Positions 1 through 8,561 of a stretch of DNA of 64,000 bases are shown piece by piece. The position numbers were made by a program, and so were the translations under genes. How positions within the stretch are numbered: the stretch's first letter is position 1; every line of letters begins with the position of its first letter. This DNA is from an uncultured Glaciecola sp. (GTDB lineage: Bacteria; Pseudomonadota; Gammaproteobacteria; Enterobacterales; Alteromonadaceae): assembly GCA_905479945.1 (NCBI GenBank), contig CAJQOP010000007.1:39965-103964 (forward strand), given 5' to 3'. The notes beneath the pieces were generated by a model. It was not told where the DNA came from. It was given only the letters and a program-made list of their open reading frames with translations, and did no database searches.

Positions 1-868
1 CCAAGGCAGCGTTTTACTTGAGCCTGAAGAGTCTATCAACACATCATTGGGCTTTGTTTTTACGCCAAATGAAGACTTCACTTTAACCTTCGATTACTGG
101 TCAATCGAGAAAGAAAATACGATTGGTTTATTTGGTGAAGAAAACCATACCTTGTTAGACCTGTTCTTTAGACTAGAAAATGGAACTGCTAATTGCGATG
201 CAAGCCAATTCAACCCTGCAGTGACGCGCACCGACGCAAGCGCTGATGAAGCAGCTATTTATGCTGCAGCAGGAATATGCCCTGCTGGTGATATTCGCTT
301 TATTGACGATCAATATGCGAATCTTGATAATCGTAATTTGGCGGGTTACGACATTGGTGCTTACTACGATTTAGACACCAGTATCGGTAAATTTAAATTT
401 AGCTACAATGGTTCATTTATTGAGGAATTTGAACAAGAGGCAGGAGGTGACGCCGCAATTTTAGTGCAAGCACAAGAAAGCGGCCAGATACCCACTAGCT
501 TCCCAGTGGCTGGTTTTGACGACTTGATTGGTCAAGATGGAAATCAAGAAAAACGTCAGTCTGCAAGAGTATCTTGGAGAAAAGACGCTTTTGGAGCTTC
601 GTTAAGTGGTAATAAAATTGGTAGCTTCTATCAAAGTTCATTAACACTTGATGATGGTACTCGTTATGTTATTCCTTCCATGACTACCTACAATGCGACC
701 TTTGATTATCGCCTTGACATTAATGATGTCGACACCAGAATTCGTATTGGTATTCGTAATTTAACTAACGAGCGAGCGCCACTAGCAGATCGCTTCTTTG
801 GCTACTTTGCTGATGCACATCGCGATTTTGGTCGTAGTTATTACCTAGATGTAAGAGCTAAGTTCTAG
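1..868 (+). CDS. TonB-dependent receptor, C-terminal part (partial)
   Basis: The open frame already runs at base 2, so the gene starts upstream of the window; the first ATG at 47 is internal. The visible 288 or so residues look like the end of a TonB-dependent outer-membrane receptor: the stretch LEPEESINTSLGF is typical of the barrel just after the plug region, alternating aromatic beta strands follow (FTLTFDYWSI, GKFKFSYNG, YNATFDYRLDI, IRIGIRNLTNE), and the protein ends in a terminal Phe (YLDVRAKF), the usual barrel insertion signal. It would import a large substrate with energy from TonB-ExbBD. The substrate cannot be read. The next genes (anion symporter, secreted hydrolases) suggest a shared nutrient-acquisition role. 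Confident on family, not on ligand. Confidence 0.88.
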   Translation, partial: QGSVLLEPEESINTSLGFVFTPNEDFTLTFDYWSIEKENTIGLFGEENHTLLDLFFRLENGTANCDASQFNPAVTRTDASADEAAIYAAAGICPAGDIRFIDDQYANLDNRNLAGYDIGAYYDLDTSIGKFKFSYNGSFIEEFEQEAGGDAAILVQAQESGQIPTSFPVAGFDDLIGQDGNQEKRQSARVSWRKDAFGASLSGNKIGSFYQSSLTLDDGTRYVIPSMTTYNATFDYRLDINDVDTRIRIGIRNLTNERAPLADRFFGYFADAHRDFGRSYYLDVRAKF

Positions 869-878
869 CACTTTTGTT

Positions 879-915
879 GGCAGGCTATCTATAAATAGAC
901 GCCTGCCTACTCTTT
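879..915 (+). terminator. Hairpin downstream of the TonB receptor
   Basis: A 7-bp GC-rich stem (GGCAGGC at 879-885 with GCCTGCC at 901-907) and a partly pairing TATCTAT/ATAGAC interior sit 10 bases after the receptor stop. The following tract is T-rich but broken (TACTCTTTCTCT), so it is a weak intrinsic terminator or a transcript-end stabiliser. Confidence 0.55.
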
Positions 916-994
916 CTCTATGTTCCCATTATGTATTTCTCATTTGATTTAAGACATTACGTATTTTCCAATTCGACTTAAAAAAGGTATAGGA

Positions 995-2476
995 ATGAGC
1001 ACTAGCTTGCCTGAAATGACAGATTTAAATCGCGCACGATATCAAGATATAGGGCTGTTACTTGGGCCCCTTATTTTTCTCATCATGATGTTGCTTGGTA
1101 ATTCACAAACCACTATGGAGCCTGCTGCTTGGCGAGTTGCTGCGGTCGGCATGTGGATGGCAACTTGGTGGGCTTCCGAGGCCGTGCCCGTTCCAGTCAC
1201 TGCGTTTTTGCCTATTATCACCTTCCCTTTTTTAGGTATAAGTACTTTAGCAGAGGCAACATCGTCTTATGCACACCCAATAATTTATTTGTTTCTTGGC
1301 GCATTTATACTGGCCTTAGCAGTTGAGCGCTGGGATTTACACAGGCGTATTGCGCTGGTAATACTAAGTTACACAGGCACCGACGGACGGCGCTTGATCG
1401 GCGGCTTTATGGTCGTCGCTGCCTTATTGTCAATGTGGATGACAAACACCTCTACCACGATGATGCTGATGCCTATAGCATTGTCAGTTGCCAAAGTTAT
1501 TGCCGACAACAACTCTCACCTCGATGCTAAACAAACTAAATCCTTTCAAGCTGCAATGTTATTGGGGCTTGCTTATGCTGCAACCATTGGCGGCTTGGCT
1601 ACACTTGTTGGCACTCCCCCTAATGCCTTGCTTGCTGCCTTCTTAACTGAAAATTACGATATTCAAATTACCTTTGCTAGTTGGATGCTTGTGGGTGTGC
1701 CAGTCACCCTATGTATGCTTCCTCTTGCTTGGTATTCACTAACGCGCTGGAGCTTCAATATTGATATTCCAGCTAATCCTGCGGTTAATCAACATTTAGC
1801 AAAGCTGCACAATGAGCTTGGCGAGATGACTAAGGCTGAGAAGCGAGTTGCCGTTGTATTCTCTCTAGTGGTTTTATTTTGGATTGCGCGACGCCCTATA
1901 TCGGCACTTTTAGGCATCGACTTTTTGTCTGATACGGGTATCGTGATGACGGCAGCACTACTACTCTTTTTGTTACCCAGCGGCGATAAATCACAGCCCC
2001 AAATAATGATTTGGCACGATGTAAACCGTCTGCCTTGGGGCGTACTCATATTATTTGGTGGCGGCTTAGCTTTGGCTGCGGCAGTCTCCTCAACAGGCCT
2101 AGCTACTTGGTTGGGTGGGCATTTAACCTACCTTGACGTTTTTGGAATTTTCGCCTTAGTTATTGCTGCAACCGGTTTAGTAATATTCTTGACCGAGCTT
2201 ACTAGTAACGTCGCTACAGCCGCTACCTTTTTACCTGTGGTCGCTGCGGTCGCTCTTGAGCTGGGTGTTTCGCCGCTTCTTTTATGCGTGCCCATTACCT
2301 TAGCAGCAAGTTGCGCATTTATGCTGCCTGTGGCAACACCGCCCAACGCAATTGTTTTTGCCTCGGGTGTACTAAATATTCCACAAATGATCAGAGCAGG
2401 CTTGATTTTGAATATTATTGGTATGGTATTACTTAGCATAGTGGCTGTGTGGTGGGCTCCTTGGGTGTTCTCGTGA
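995..2476 (+). CDS. DASS/SLC13-family sodium:anion (dicarboxylate) symporter
   Basis: Inner-membrane protein of 493 residues with about 11-12 hydrophobic segments. It carries the two paired signatures of the divalent anion:Na+ symporter family: a GTPPNA loop near residue 206 and TPPNAIVFASG near 448, plus SNVATAATFLP near 402, which form the substrate and sodium sites in this family. The start ATG at 995 follows an AGG-rich stretch (AAAAAAGGTATAGGA). Known relatives carry succinate, malate, citrate or sulfate with Na+; the exact substrate is not readable. The following SGNH gene probably begins inside its last codon (GTG at 2473 overlapping the TGA), suggesting translational coupling. Confidence 0.9.
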   Translation: MSTSLPEMTDLNRARYQDIGLLLGPLIFLIMMLLGNSQTTMEPAAWRVAAVGMWMATWWASEAVPVPVTAFLPIITFPFLGISTLAEATSSYAHPIIYLFLGAFILALAVERWDLHRRIALVILSYTGTDGRRLIGGFMVVAALLSMWMTNTSTTMMLMPIALSVAKVIADNNSHLDAKQTKSFQAAMLLGLAYAATIGGLATLVGTPPNALLAAFLTENYDIQITFASWMLVGVPVTLCMLPLAWYSLTRWSFNIDIPANPAVNQHLAKLHNELGEMTKAEKRVAVVFSLVVLFWIARRPISALLGIDFLSDTGIVMTAALLLFLLPSGDKSQPQIMIWHDVNRLPWGVLILFGGGLALAAAVSSTGLATWLGGHLTYLDVFGIFALVIAATGLVIFLTELTSNVATAATFLPVVAAVALELGVSPLLLCVPITLAASCAFMLPVATPPNAIVFASGVLNIPQMIRAGLILNIIGMVLLSIVAVWWAPWVFS

Positions 2477-3411
2477 GCGCTGCCTTGAATGCTGTCTTGA
2501 GTGCTTTCTTTGCTGCCTTCTTGCGCGATGTCGTGGGAGATGCCTTGAAGGGTCTTTTGAGAACCAAGCTAAGTAAATCACGCTATACCTTTATGGTATG
2601 TATCTCGCTATGTAGTCTACTTTTTTTAGGCTCCGCTCAAGCAGAGAAACCCAGCTTAATTCAAGCCACAGTCAAGCCTACTGGAGATGTAAAAAAAGCA
2701 CTGTTTCTTGGGAATAGTTTTAGTTTCTACAATAATGGTGTTCACAATCAGCTTGGCAGCTTAGTTAGAGCCAGCGGTGAGTGGCAAGCGGGTGAAAATA
2801 GACTGCGCTTATCCACTCTGTCAGGCGGCCATATTTATGAGCATTTGGACGACTTGGATTTTTTATTGGAGAAGCCTAAAGGAACATGGCAAGCCGTTGT
2901 TCTGCAGGGTCATAGTAATGAGCCAATTAGCGCAAAAAAACAGGCACGTTTTAAAAAATCAGTAAAACAGGCAGCTAAACGCATTAAAGCAAAAAAATTA
3001 CAGCCTATTCTGTTGATGACCTGGGGCTATAAAGGGCAATCAGACATGAGCATCCAACTCGCAAATGCGTATACCTCCCTAGCTAACGAATTGGATATAT
3101 TAGTCGTGCCTGTCGGTGTAGCGTTTTGGGTAGCTGAGCAAAAACTGCCAAATATCGACTTATTTGTACCTGATGTTTTAAGGGCTATGAAAAACCAAGA
3201 TGGAGAGGCAAGCATACGCTATAAGAAAGATCTTAAGCATCCAAGCGATGCAGGAACCTACCTAATGGCTTGCGTGCTGTATGCGAGCTTTTATCAAAAG
3301 TCTCCGGAAGGTAATATCTTCACATCAGGGCTTGATCCAAGGCTTGCACTTCAATTGCAAAAATTAAGCTGGTTAGTGACTCAAGGCTTTTATAAAGAAA
3401 GCAAAGGATAA
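2473..3411 (+). CDS. Secreted SGNH-hydrolase-like protein (DUF4886-like)
   Basis: Reads as an exported protein: a hydrophobic signal segment MVCISLCSLLFLGSAQA ends in AQA. After it comes ALFLGNSFSFYNNG, which matches block I of SGNH/GDSL hydrolases (nucleophile Ser in GNSFS), and near the end KHPSDAGTYL resembles the block V Asp-x-x-His region (HPSDAG). A carbohydrate esterase or deacylase role is possible; substrate unknown. Start is uncertain: GTG at 2473 overlaps the symporter stop and gives a 40-residue leader of degenerate 12-bp repeats, whereas ATG at 2593 gives a normal signal peptide with a weak ribosome site. The mature protein is unaffected by the choice. Confidence 0.7.
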   Translation: MSAALNAVLSAFFAAFLRDVVGDALKGLLRTKLSKSRYTFMVCISLCSLLFLGSAQAEKPSLIQATVKPTGDVKKALFLGNSFSFYNNGVHNQLGSLVRASGEWQAGENRLRLSTLSGGHIYEHLDDLDFLLEKPKGTWQAVVLQGHSNEPISAKKQARFKKSVKQAAKRIKAKKLQPILLMTWGYKGQSDMSIQLANAYTSLANELDILVVPVGVAFWVAEQKLPNIDLFVPDVLRAMKNQDGEASIRYKKDLKHPSDAGTYLMACVLYASFYQKSPEGNIFTSGLDPRLALQLQKLSWLVTQGFYKESKG

Positions 3412-3427
3412 GTAGGATAAGCAGAAT

Positions 3428-4708
3428 ATGAAGAATATGCAGCATGCAAATTACAAATTATCAAACGCACTAATAAGAAAAAGTCCTTCGCTTTTACTGG
3501 CCTTATTTTTACTAACGTTTAGCACCTCAAATTATGCATGTGAATTCAAAGATGTACATTTTACGGCTGACTTCGAAACCGGAAAGTTAGATGCTTGCAA
3601 ACAGTTAGCAAATGATAAATTGGGTAATGAGCAATTTGAATTACTTAGCAAACCTGAAAATCGCCCTATCAACCCAAGTCCTTGGTATGCGTTTAAAATA
3701 ATAAATAAGACGCCTGCTGAAATTCAACATGTCACGCTAATAATAAAAAGTGAAAAAGCCAAAGCGCGCTACTTACCTAAAATAAGTATCGATGGCAAAC
3801 ACTGGCAACCAATTCCCTTTGAAATAATCGACGAAGCCATTCATATTAAGCTCATGCTTGATACAAAAGATATTTATATTGCAGGCCAAGAGATAGTCGA
3901 TAACGCGTTTTACGCGCAGTGGATGCCTAGCATTGCAGAAACGTCAGCATTCACTTTGAGCAAATTAGGTTTGTCTACTGAGGGAAGAAATATAGATGCC
4001 CTTGTGTATTCAAAGCCCGAAAATAATGAGTGGTTTTTAATTATAGGTCGTCAACATCCACCTGAAGTTACAGGGGCCTTGGCTCTTGTTTCTTTCGTTG
4101 AACAATTATCAAAAGACCAACAATTAAATCGTGATTTTTTAGAGCGTTTCAACGTCATGATCATCCCAAACTTGAATCCAGATGGTGTTGCTAATGGAAA
4201 TTGGCGTCACAATACCAAGGGCATCGATTTAAACCGAGATTGGGGCAAGTTTACTCAAACAGAAACACAACAGGTTCAAGCTTGGCTTGATGAGACCTTA
4301 ATTGAACAGCAAAGGCTCGTTTTTGCGCTCGACTTTCATTCAACGCAACAAGATATTTTTTATACTATGCCGCCTGATTATGCGGTAGCGCCACAACACT
4401 TTTCTGAAAACTGGCTGAAGAAATTAAAAGACGCAACATTGTCCTCGTTCGTCGTGCGTCAAAGGCCTGGTTCAAGTCCTGGCAGAGGCGTGCTTAAACA
4501 GTACCTCGCTGATGAATATAATATCCACTCAATTACATATGAAATGGGTGACAATACTGAACGTGAACTCATTGAGCATGTTGCACAAGAAGCAGTAAAA
4601 ACCCTCATGCAACAAATGATTGATACATCGCCAGCAAGTTTTTTATACAAACCTGCAATAGTTGAATCATCGTTATCAGAAACTGCGTCGAAAGAACTTC
4701 AAGATTAG
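3428..4708 (+). CDS. Secreted M14-family zinc carboxypeptidase
   Basis: 426 residues with an N-terminal hydrophobic segment (LLLALFLLTFSTSNYA) for export. A beta-rich N-terminal domain of about 170 residues is followed by an M14 metallocarboxypeptidase domain: GRQHPPE near residue 208 (zinc ligands His and Glu), NLNPDGVANGNWRHN (substrate Arg/Asn region), DFHST near 301 (third zinc ligand His) and ITYEMGDN near 371 (catalytic Glu). This layout matches the bacterial M14 group with an N-terminal accessory domain, which removes C-terminal residues or acts on peptidoglycan or amidated peptides. It lies 16 bases after the SGNH gene, so they are probably co-transcribed. Substrate unknown. Confidence 0.85.
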   Translation: MKNMQHANYKLSNALIRKSPSLLLALFLLTFSTSNYACEFKDVHFTADFETGKLDACKQLANDKLGNEQFELLSKPENRPINPSPWYAFKIINKTPAEIQHVTLIIKSEKAKARYLPKISIDGKHWQPIPFEIIDEAIHIKLMLDTKDIYIAGQEIVDNAFYAQWMPSIAETSAFTLSKLGLSTEGRNIDALVYSKPENNEWFLIIGRQHPPEVTGALALVSFVEQLSKDQQLNRDFLERFNVMIIPNLNPDGVANGNWRHNTKGIDLNRDWGKFTQTETQQVQAWLDETLIEQQRLVFALDFHSTQQDIFYTMPPDYAVAPQHFSENWLKKLKDATLSSFVVRQRPGSSPGRGVLKQYLADEYNIHSITYEMGDNTERELIEHVAQEAVKTLMQQMIDTSPASFLYKPAIVESSLSETASKELQD

Positions 4709-4736
4709 TTTTTATAAAACACAGCAAACATTAATT

Positions 4737-5450
4737 TTACGAAACATCAAACCGCTTAATTAATGCCTGAAAATCATCCTCGAATGAGGTCTCGCAAGTT
4801 ATTGGTTTCTGCGTAACTGGATGCAAAAAGTGTAGTTTAGTTGCGCAAAGTGCTAACTTGCTGAACGCTAAGTGATCTCGCGCAAATCGATTTTGCTTAC
4901 CGTCTCCATGCGTTGTATCGCCAATAATCGGGTGTCTAATATGCGCCATATGCCTGCGTAATTGGTGTTTTCGGCCAGTTTTTGGCATTAATTTCACCAA
5001 CGAAAACCTTGCACCTGGGTATATTCCAACGGGAATAGGTAATGACAACTCACCCAATTTTTTCATTTCAGTTAAGGCCTCTTGCGCTTCCTTATCTTTT
5101 TTTGCCTTTTTATCCGCGATTGGATCCAACTTCTCTTTCAGCGCATAGTCAATCGTTGCATGCTCGGGTGCAAAACCACGAACCACTGCATGGTATTCTT
5201 TGCTGATCGTATGGGCTTCAAACTGCTGTGCTAATGCTCGAGCGATGTCAGAAGATAATGCAAATAAAATGACGCCCGATGTTGGTTTGTCTAAACGATG
5301 CACTGGGTAGACATATTGCCCGATTTGATCTCGTAATATCTTCATCAAAAATACGGTTTCATGACGATCAATCATACTTTTATGAACCAACATATTAGCT
5401 GGTTTGTGCACGACTACTAGGTCTGCGTCTTGGAATAATATGGTAAGCAA
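4737..5450 (-). CDS. truC: tRNA pseudouridine(65) synthase TruC
   Basis: RluA-family pseudouridine synthase modifying U65 in tRNA. It has HRLDKPTSGV with the catalytic Asp near residue 52, then KEYHAVVRG and PKTGRKHQLRRHMAHIRHPIIGD, all very close to E. coli TruC. I place the start at TTG 5450: from there L-L-T-I-L-F-Q-D aligns residue for residue with E. coli M-L-E-I-L-Y-Q-D, and no in-frame ATG exists upstream of the conserved region. A longer frame to TTG 5537 adds 29 residues without family similarity. The product is 237 residues. Divergent from DUF3549, and part of the truC-csrB-syd-queF synteny block. Confidence 0.92.
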   Translation of the reverse strand: MLTILFQDADLVVVHKPANMLVHKSMIDRHETVFLMKILRDQIGQYVYPVHRLDKPTSGVILFALSSDIARALAQQFEAHTISKEYHAVVRGFAPEHATIDYALKEKLDPIADKKAKKDKEAQEALTEMKKLGELSLPIPVGIYPGARFSLVKLMPKTGRKHQLRRHMAHIRHPIIGDTTHGDGKQNRFARDHLAFSKLALCATKLHFLHPVTQKPITCETSFEDDFQALIKRFDVS

Positions 5451-5722
5451 AATGCGAAACTCATGTTGTAGGTAAGTGAAAACTAATTGTATTAAGACGT
5501 GTTGACCTTTTTTATGCGCTCCATTTGAACTCAGCAAGAAAAGTCAGCGCTGCGAAGTGTAACATGGGTCTTCTTTTATACCTTCGCTTGTCGATAATTA
5601 ATACAAGAAACATACGACATCTACGTTCTTTTAAATTTATTCAATTGCTTTTCAATTTCATACGTTGGTACATCTTAGGTATCTTGATACACTAGCCGCC
5701 AAAGACAAAATCTATACGACAA

Positions 5723-6769
5723 ATGACTGCACACACAATTAATACAATCAGTGAATTTATGCTGCATGCTGGAACCCAATATCGCATTTATGATATGGGC
5801 CGTGGCATCGAGTTGATTGACTCGCAGAAGTTCAATGACATAGAAAGCAATCTTATTCCAGTACCTCGTCCTCGCGCAGGTTTTGCTTGGTTTGGCATTG
5901 TTTTCTGGAATGCACAGTTGAGTCACGAGCAGTATATTTGGTTTGTTAAGCTGCCAATCGATGAAAGGTCGCTGATAGTTCAAGCTGCTCGCAATCAATT
6001 TTTAGAAACGGTTATTACAGCGCTGGGAAGTGAACTGGAAAAAAGCGCTGAGAAAGGCGGCCAGTTGCCTGAAAATCCGTTTGTTTTCGTCCCATCACAA
6101 CAACAGCTTGCCGACATCAATGCAATGATTAGACGCGACTTGATATTGCCGGCGCGACTAGGTTTAGATAAAGCTATCGCATACCTCAAAAACCCAAAAA
6201 CAACTAACTGGCAAGATTTAGCGCTACAAGATATTTCAGATTTAGCCGCTCATATTGAGCGCAAAGACATCGCTCATGCGGTAAACAAAAATCTCGCCGT
6301 GCTTCCGGTTCAAGTGTTAACTGCTCTTTGCAGTAGTTTTGAAAATAGTGGTTATGGTCAAAAGCTTACCAGCAGCTTAATTCAATTATATCAATCCGCT
6401 GCGTACGCCGAAATACAACATATGGTGCTGCGTGGACTAAAAGGAAGTGACTGCAAAGAGCAAGTTCGTGGGTTTTTGTTTGACTTACTCCAAGCTGGGC
6501 AGCCTGATGTTGAATGCTTAGTAGTTATCGCGGGCCGTCATTTCAGCTTGCTCAATGACGAGCGCTTACTAGTAGTTTATTTAACAAAACTGATAGAATT
6601 AGACGCAAGCTATCAATTATTCAAAGGTGTTTATACTGATCTTGTACAAGTACCTGAAACTAGAATAGGACTATTAACCTTAATGCACAAATCAGATTTA
6701 CCCAAACCAATCGCACGCGGGTTTGCCAGCTTGTATCAGCAAGTATCACCTTCAATGAGTGCAAGTTAA
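5723..6769 (+). CDS. DUF3549 family protein
   Basis: A 348-residue soluble protein without signal peptide or membrane span. It matches what I know as the DUF3549 family of Vibrio, Shewanella and relatives, recognised by the N-terminal run TISEFMLHAGTQYRIYDMGRG and the region PRAGFAWFGIVFW. The rest is mostly helical repeats. Function is unknown. It is followed by a DUF3301 gene with a TAATG stop/start overlap, so the two are translationally coupled, and it sits beside truC as in other Alteromonadales and Vibrio. Confidence 0.82.
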   Translation: MTAHTINTISEFMLHAGTQYRIYDMGRGIELIDSQKFNDIESNLIPVPRPRAGFAWFGIVFWNAQLSHEQYIWFVKLPIDERSLIVQAARNQFLETVITALGSELEKSAEKGGQLPENPFVFVPSQQQLADINAMIRRDLILPARLGLDKAIAYLKNPKTTNWQDLALQDISDLAAHIERKDIAHAVNKNLAVLPVQVLTALCSSFENSGYGQKLTSSLIQLYQSAAYAEIQHMVLRGLKGSDCKEQVRGFLFDLLQAGQPDVECLVVIAGRHFSLLNDERLLVVYLTKLIELDASYQLFKGVYTDLVQVPETRIGLLTLMHKSDLPKPIARGFASLYQQVSPSMSAS

Positions 6770-7074
6770 TGACATTAGGTTCCTTGGTAATACTGATAAC
6801 TATTAGCTTGATTGCGTTTCAATTTTGGCGCTTACGTGGTATTTCAGAATTCAGCATTAAATATGCAAATAACTACTGTAAACAACAAAATTTACAATTT
6901 CTCTCATTAGCTAGGCGAGCAACTCGCATATCTGCCTATCGCGGTAAACTAGATTGGAAAATAGTTTATCAATTGGAATTTAGCAGCAGCGGCGAAGAAG
7001 CCTATATAGGAACTATGACTAGCTTTGGCAGTAATGTTATTGAGATGAACCTGCCTGCTTACAAAATAAACTGA
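6769..7074 (+). CDS. DUF3301 family small membrane-anchored protein
   Basis: 101 residues. The first 20 (LGSLVILITISLIAFQFW) form one transmembrane anchor, followed by a short basic linker (RLRGISEF) and an alpha/beta domain containing LSLARRATRISAYRGKLDWKIVYQLEFSSSGEEAYIG, which fits DUF3301. Function unknown. Its ATG overlaps the DUF3549 stop codon, so the products are probably made together and may interact. Confidence 0.8.
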   Translation: MTLGSLVILITISLIAFQFWRLRGISEFSIKYANNYCKQQNLQFLSLARRATRISAYRGKLDWKIVYQLEFSSSGEEAYIGTMTSFGSNVIEMNLPAYKIN

Positions 7075-7171
7075 TAAGATTGTTCCAAAGTACCCTATAG
7101 AGTCTTTGTTTACATTAGCATTATTCTAATTTTCTGCGTGTTTCACGTTAACTTGATATGCTTTTCCCACA

Positions 7172-7482
7172 CAAATAAAAAAGGCAGAAACGTTCTGTTT
7201 CTGCCTTTCCCATGAATTTTGAGCATCCCTCTCAGCTTTCCGTTGCTAGTAGATCATCCATATGAAATCCCTTACACCCCTTTCCTTTTTTTCCCACTCT
7301 TCCTAAGCAGGCAACACTCCATGTGTCGGTCCCTTTTCCGTTATTTCCTTGTTTAATGCAATTCCATCCTGCATTAATTCTTCATCCTGAAGTTGTCCTA
7401 TTATTCCGTACCCTGTGAGTTTCGTCCTGAAACCTTCCTTTACCTTTAACACTTTCGTCCTGAAGATGTTTCCCTTAGGTTA
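7172..7482 (-). ncRNA. csrB: CsrB-family small RNA (CsrA/RsmA-sequestering)
   Basis: On the minus strand this gene-free stretch holds about 21 GGA trinucleotides in roughly 280 nt, many as AGGA or GGGA between A-rich spacers. Three are near-identical TTCAGGAYGAA units (around 7380-7391, 7420-7431 and 7454-7463) whose arms pair to show GGA in a hairpin loop, as in CTTCA-GGA-TGAAG: the known CsrA target. The RNA ends in a strong intrinsic terminator (7174-7207). A TATTAT -10 box at 7492-7487 would start transcription near 7480. The position between truC-DUF3549-DUF3301 and syd matches E. coli csrB, which lies next to syd. I infer that it titrates CsrA to control carbon storage, motility and biofilm. 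The 5' end is estimated. Confidence 0.85.
7174..7207 (-). terminator. Intrinsic terminator of the CsrB-like RNA
   Basis: A perfect 11-bp stem AAGGCAGAAAC / GTTTCTGCCTT with a 5-nt loop, followed on the minus strand by TTTTTTATTT. The plus-strand side has only a short T run, so it acts for minus-strand transcripts. Confidence 0.9.
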
Positions 7483-7515
7483 AGTAATAATAGCAAGGGG
7501 GATGATTTTTGATAT

Positions 7516-7535
7516 ACATTAAAAACTTTTAATGT
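7516..7535. promoter_or_regulatory. Palindrome just upstream of the csrB-like promoter
   Basis: ACATTAAAA and TTTTAATGT form a perfect 9-bp inverted repeat around AC. It is centred about 45 bases upstream of the inferred start of the small RNA, the usual place for an activator that contacts polymerase. The binding protein is unknown. Confidence 0.45.
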
Positions 7536-7649
7536 TTGCTAGTGCGATGGCTTTTTGATCAAATGGAATCTAACATTGTTGTTTTCATTAAACTTTCTAA
7601 AAAAAAGGTATAATAGTCGCCTGAACCTAGCCACATTTACTCACACGCA

Positions 7650-7667
7650 CGTACGAAACCTCTTACA
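7650..7667 (-). promoter_or_regulatory. Candidate UvrY/GacA upstream activating site
   Basis: On the minus strand TGTAAG-AGGTTT-CGTACG matches the GacA/UvrY box TGTAAG-N6-CTTACA at 10 of 12 fixed positions. It is centred about 180 bases upstream of the inferred small-RNA start, the distance typical of such boxes at csrB/rsm genes. It suggests control by a BarA-UvrY type two-component system. Confidence 0.6.
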
Positions 7668-7685
7668 AGAAATATAGACTTTTAC

Positions 7686-8327
7686 CTATAAGGCTTTTTT
7701 TCTAAACATAACTTTGCCAGTTACATTCCCGACTTCTAGCTCTTTTAGCAATTCAAATTGATTATCCACAAAGAAAGAACTGTGCTTTGGTTCAGTGACA
7801 AATACACCTACGCCCTCTGTTTTATTGTCTTCTTGCAGCAAGCCCACAATACCACTCATTAAAATATGACCTAAACCAAGGTCTTGATAATCTGGGTGCA
7901 CACCAATGAATGACAACATGTGATAATCTTTGGCGAGAATTGACTCACGTACCTTTTCCTCTTTGGCTATCATTTGCTTGGTACCAAAGAAGCCTGCGGT
8001 TAACAACATTTTTAGTCGCCAGTGCCAGTAACGTCCAGAACCAAATGCAGCATCAGGACTTATCAAACATGCGACCGCGAGCAGTCGACCTTGGTCAAAT
8101 AAGCCTATCATCGGCTGTTTTGCATCCCAAAACGCATTCAACTCTTCACGAATAGCAGAACGTAATCGAATGTCATAATTTTCTCTTTCTAGATCAAAAA
8201 TATCATTAAAAAGCGGATCGTTATAATAGGCATTGTAGAGAATAGAAGCGGCTACTTTTAAGTCATCAGCACTCAAGTATACGGCTCTGATGTCTTCGAT
8301 ATTAGGTTGGTGAATTGATGTATTCAT
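7686..8327 (-). CDS. GNAT-family N-acetyltransferase
   Basis: 213 residues from ATG 8327, which follows a strong GAGGGAAG ribosome site; the longer frame to 8357 lacks one. The C-terminal half has the acetyl-CoA-binding core HMLSFIGVHPDYQDLGLGHILMSGIV, matching GNAT motif A (V-x-P-x-x-Q-x-x-G-x-G). It then ends in the usual late strands FVTEPKHSSFFVDNQFELL. It should transfer acetyl from acetyl-CoA to an amine; the acceptor is unknown. It is not obviously part of an operon: the csrB-like regulatory region lies at its 3' end. Confidence 0.83.
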   Translation of the reverse strand: MNTSIHQPNIEDIRAVYLSADDLKVAASILYNAYYNDPLFNDIFDLERENYDIRLRSAIREELNAFWDAKQPMIGLFDQGRLLAVACLISPDAAFGSGRYWHWRLKMLLTAGFFGTKQMIAKEEKVRESILAKDYHMLSFIGVHPDYQDLGLGHILMSGIVGLLQEDNKTEGVGVFVTEPKHSSFFVDNQFELLKELEVGNVTGKVMFRKKAL

Positions 8328-8434
8328 AAGTCTTCCCTCATTATTACCTGCACACAATAAAACATTCTCAGGAATACGCTAACATTTTTTACCAAAGCCC
8401 CTTTGATCTACCCCAAAAAATGCGCACAAAAGCA

Positions 8435-8471
8435 TAAAAAAGCCCTAACTACGTTAATTATAGTTAAGGCT
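8435..8471 (-). terminator. Intrinsic terminator after the DUF3192 lipoprotein gene
   Basis: On the minus strand AGCCTTAACTA pairs with TAGTTAGGGCT (one G-T type mismatch) and is followed by TTTTTTATG. It lies 90 bases after the minus-strand lipoprotein gene. Confidence 0.75.
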
Positions 8472-8561
8472 AGATATCGTGCATGATTAAAACGCAAAAA
8501 TCATAAACGCGCTTGTTAGCGCTTTAATTAGGTGCATTTATCAATGCCTTTATAAATGCCG

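Noticed and set aside
7605..7620. TATAAT box on the plus strand at 7609-7614
   Set aside because: No good -35 at the right distance and no plus-strand gene follows; probably part of the AT-rich csrB regulatory region.
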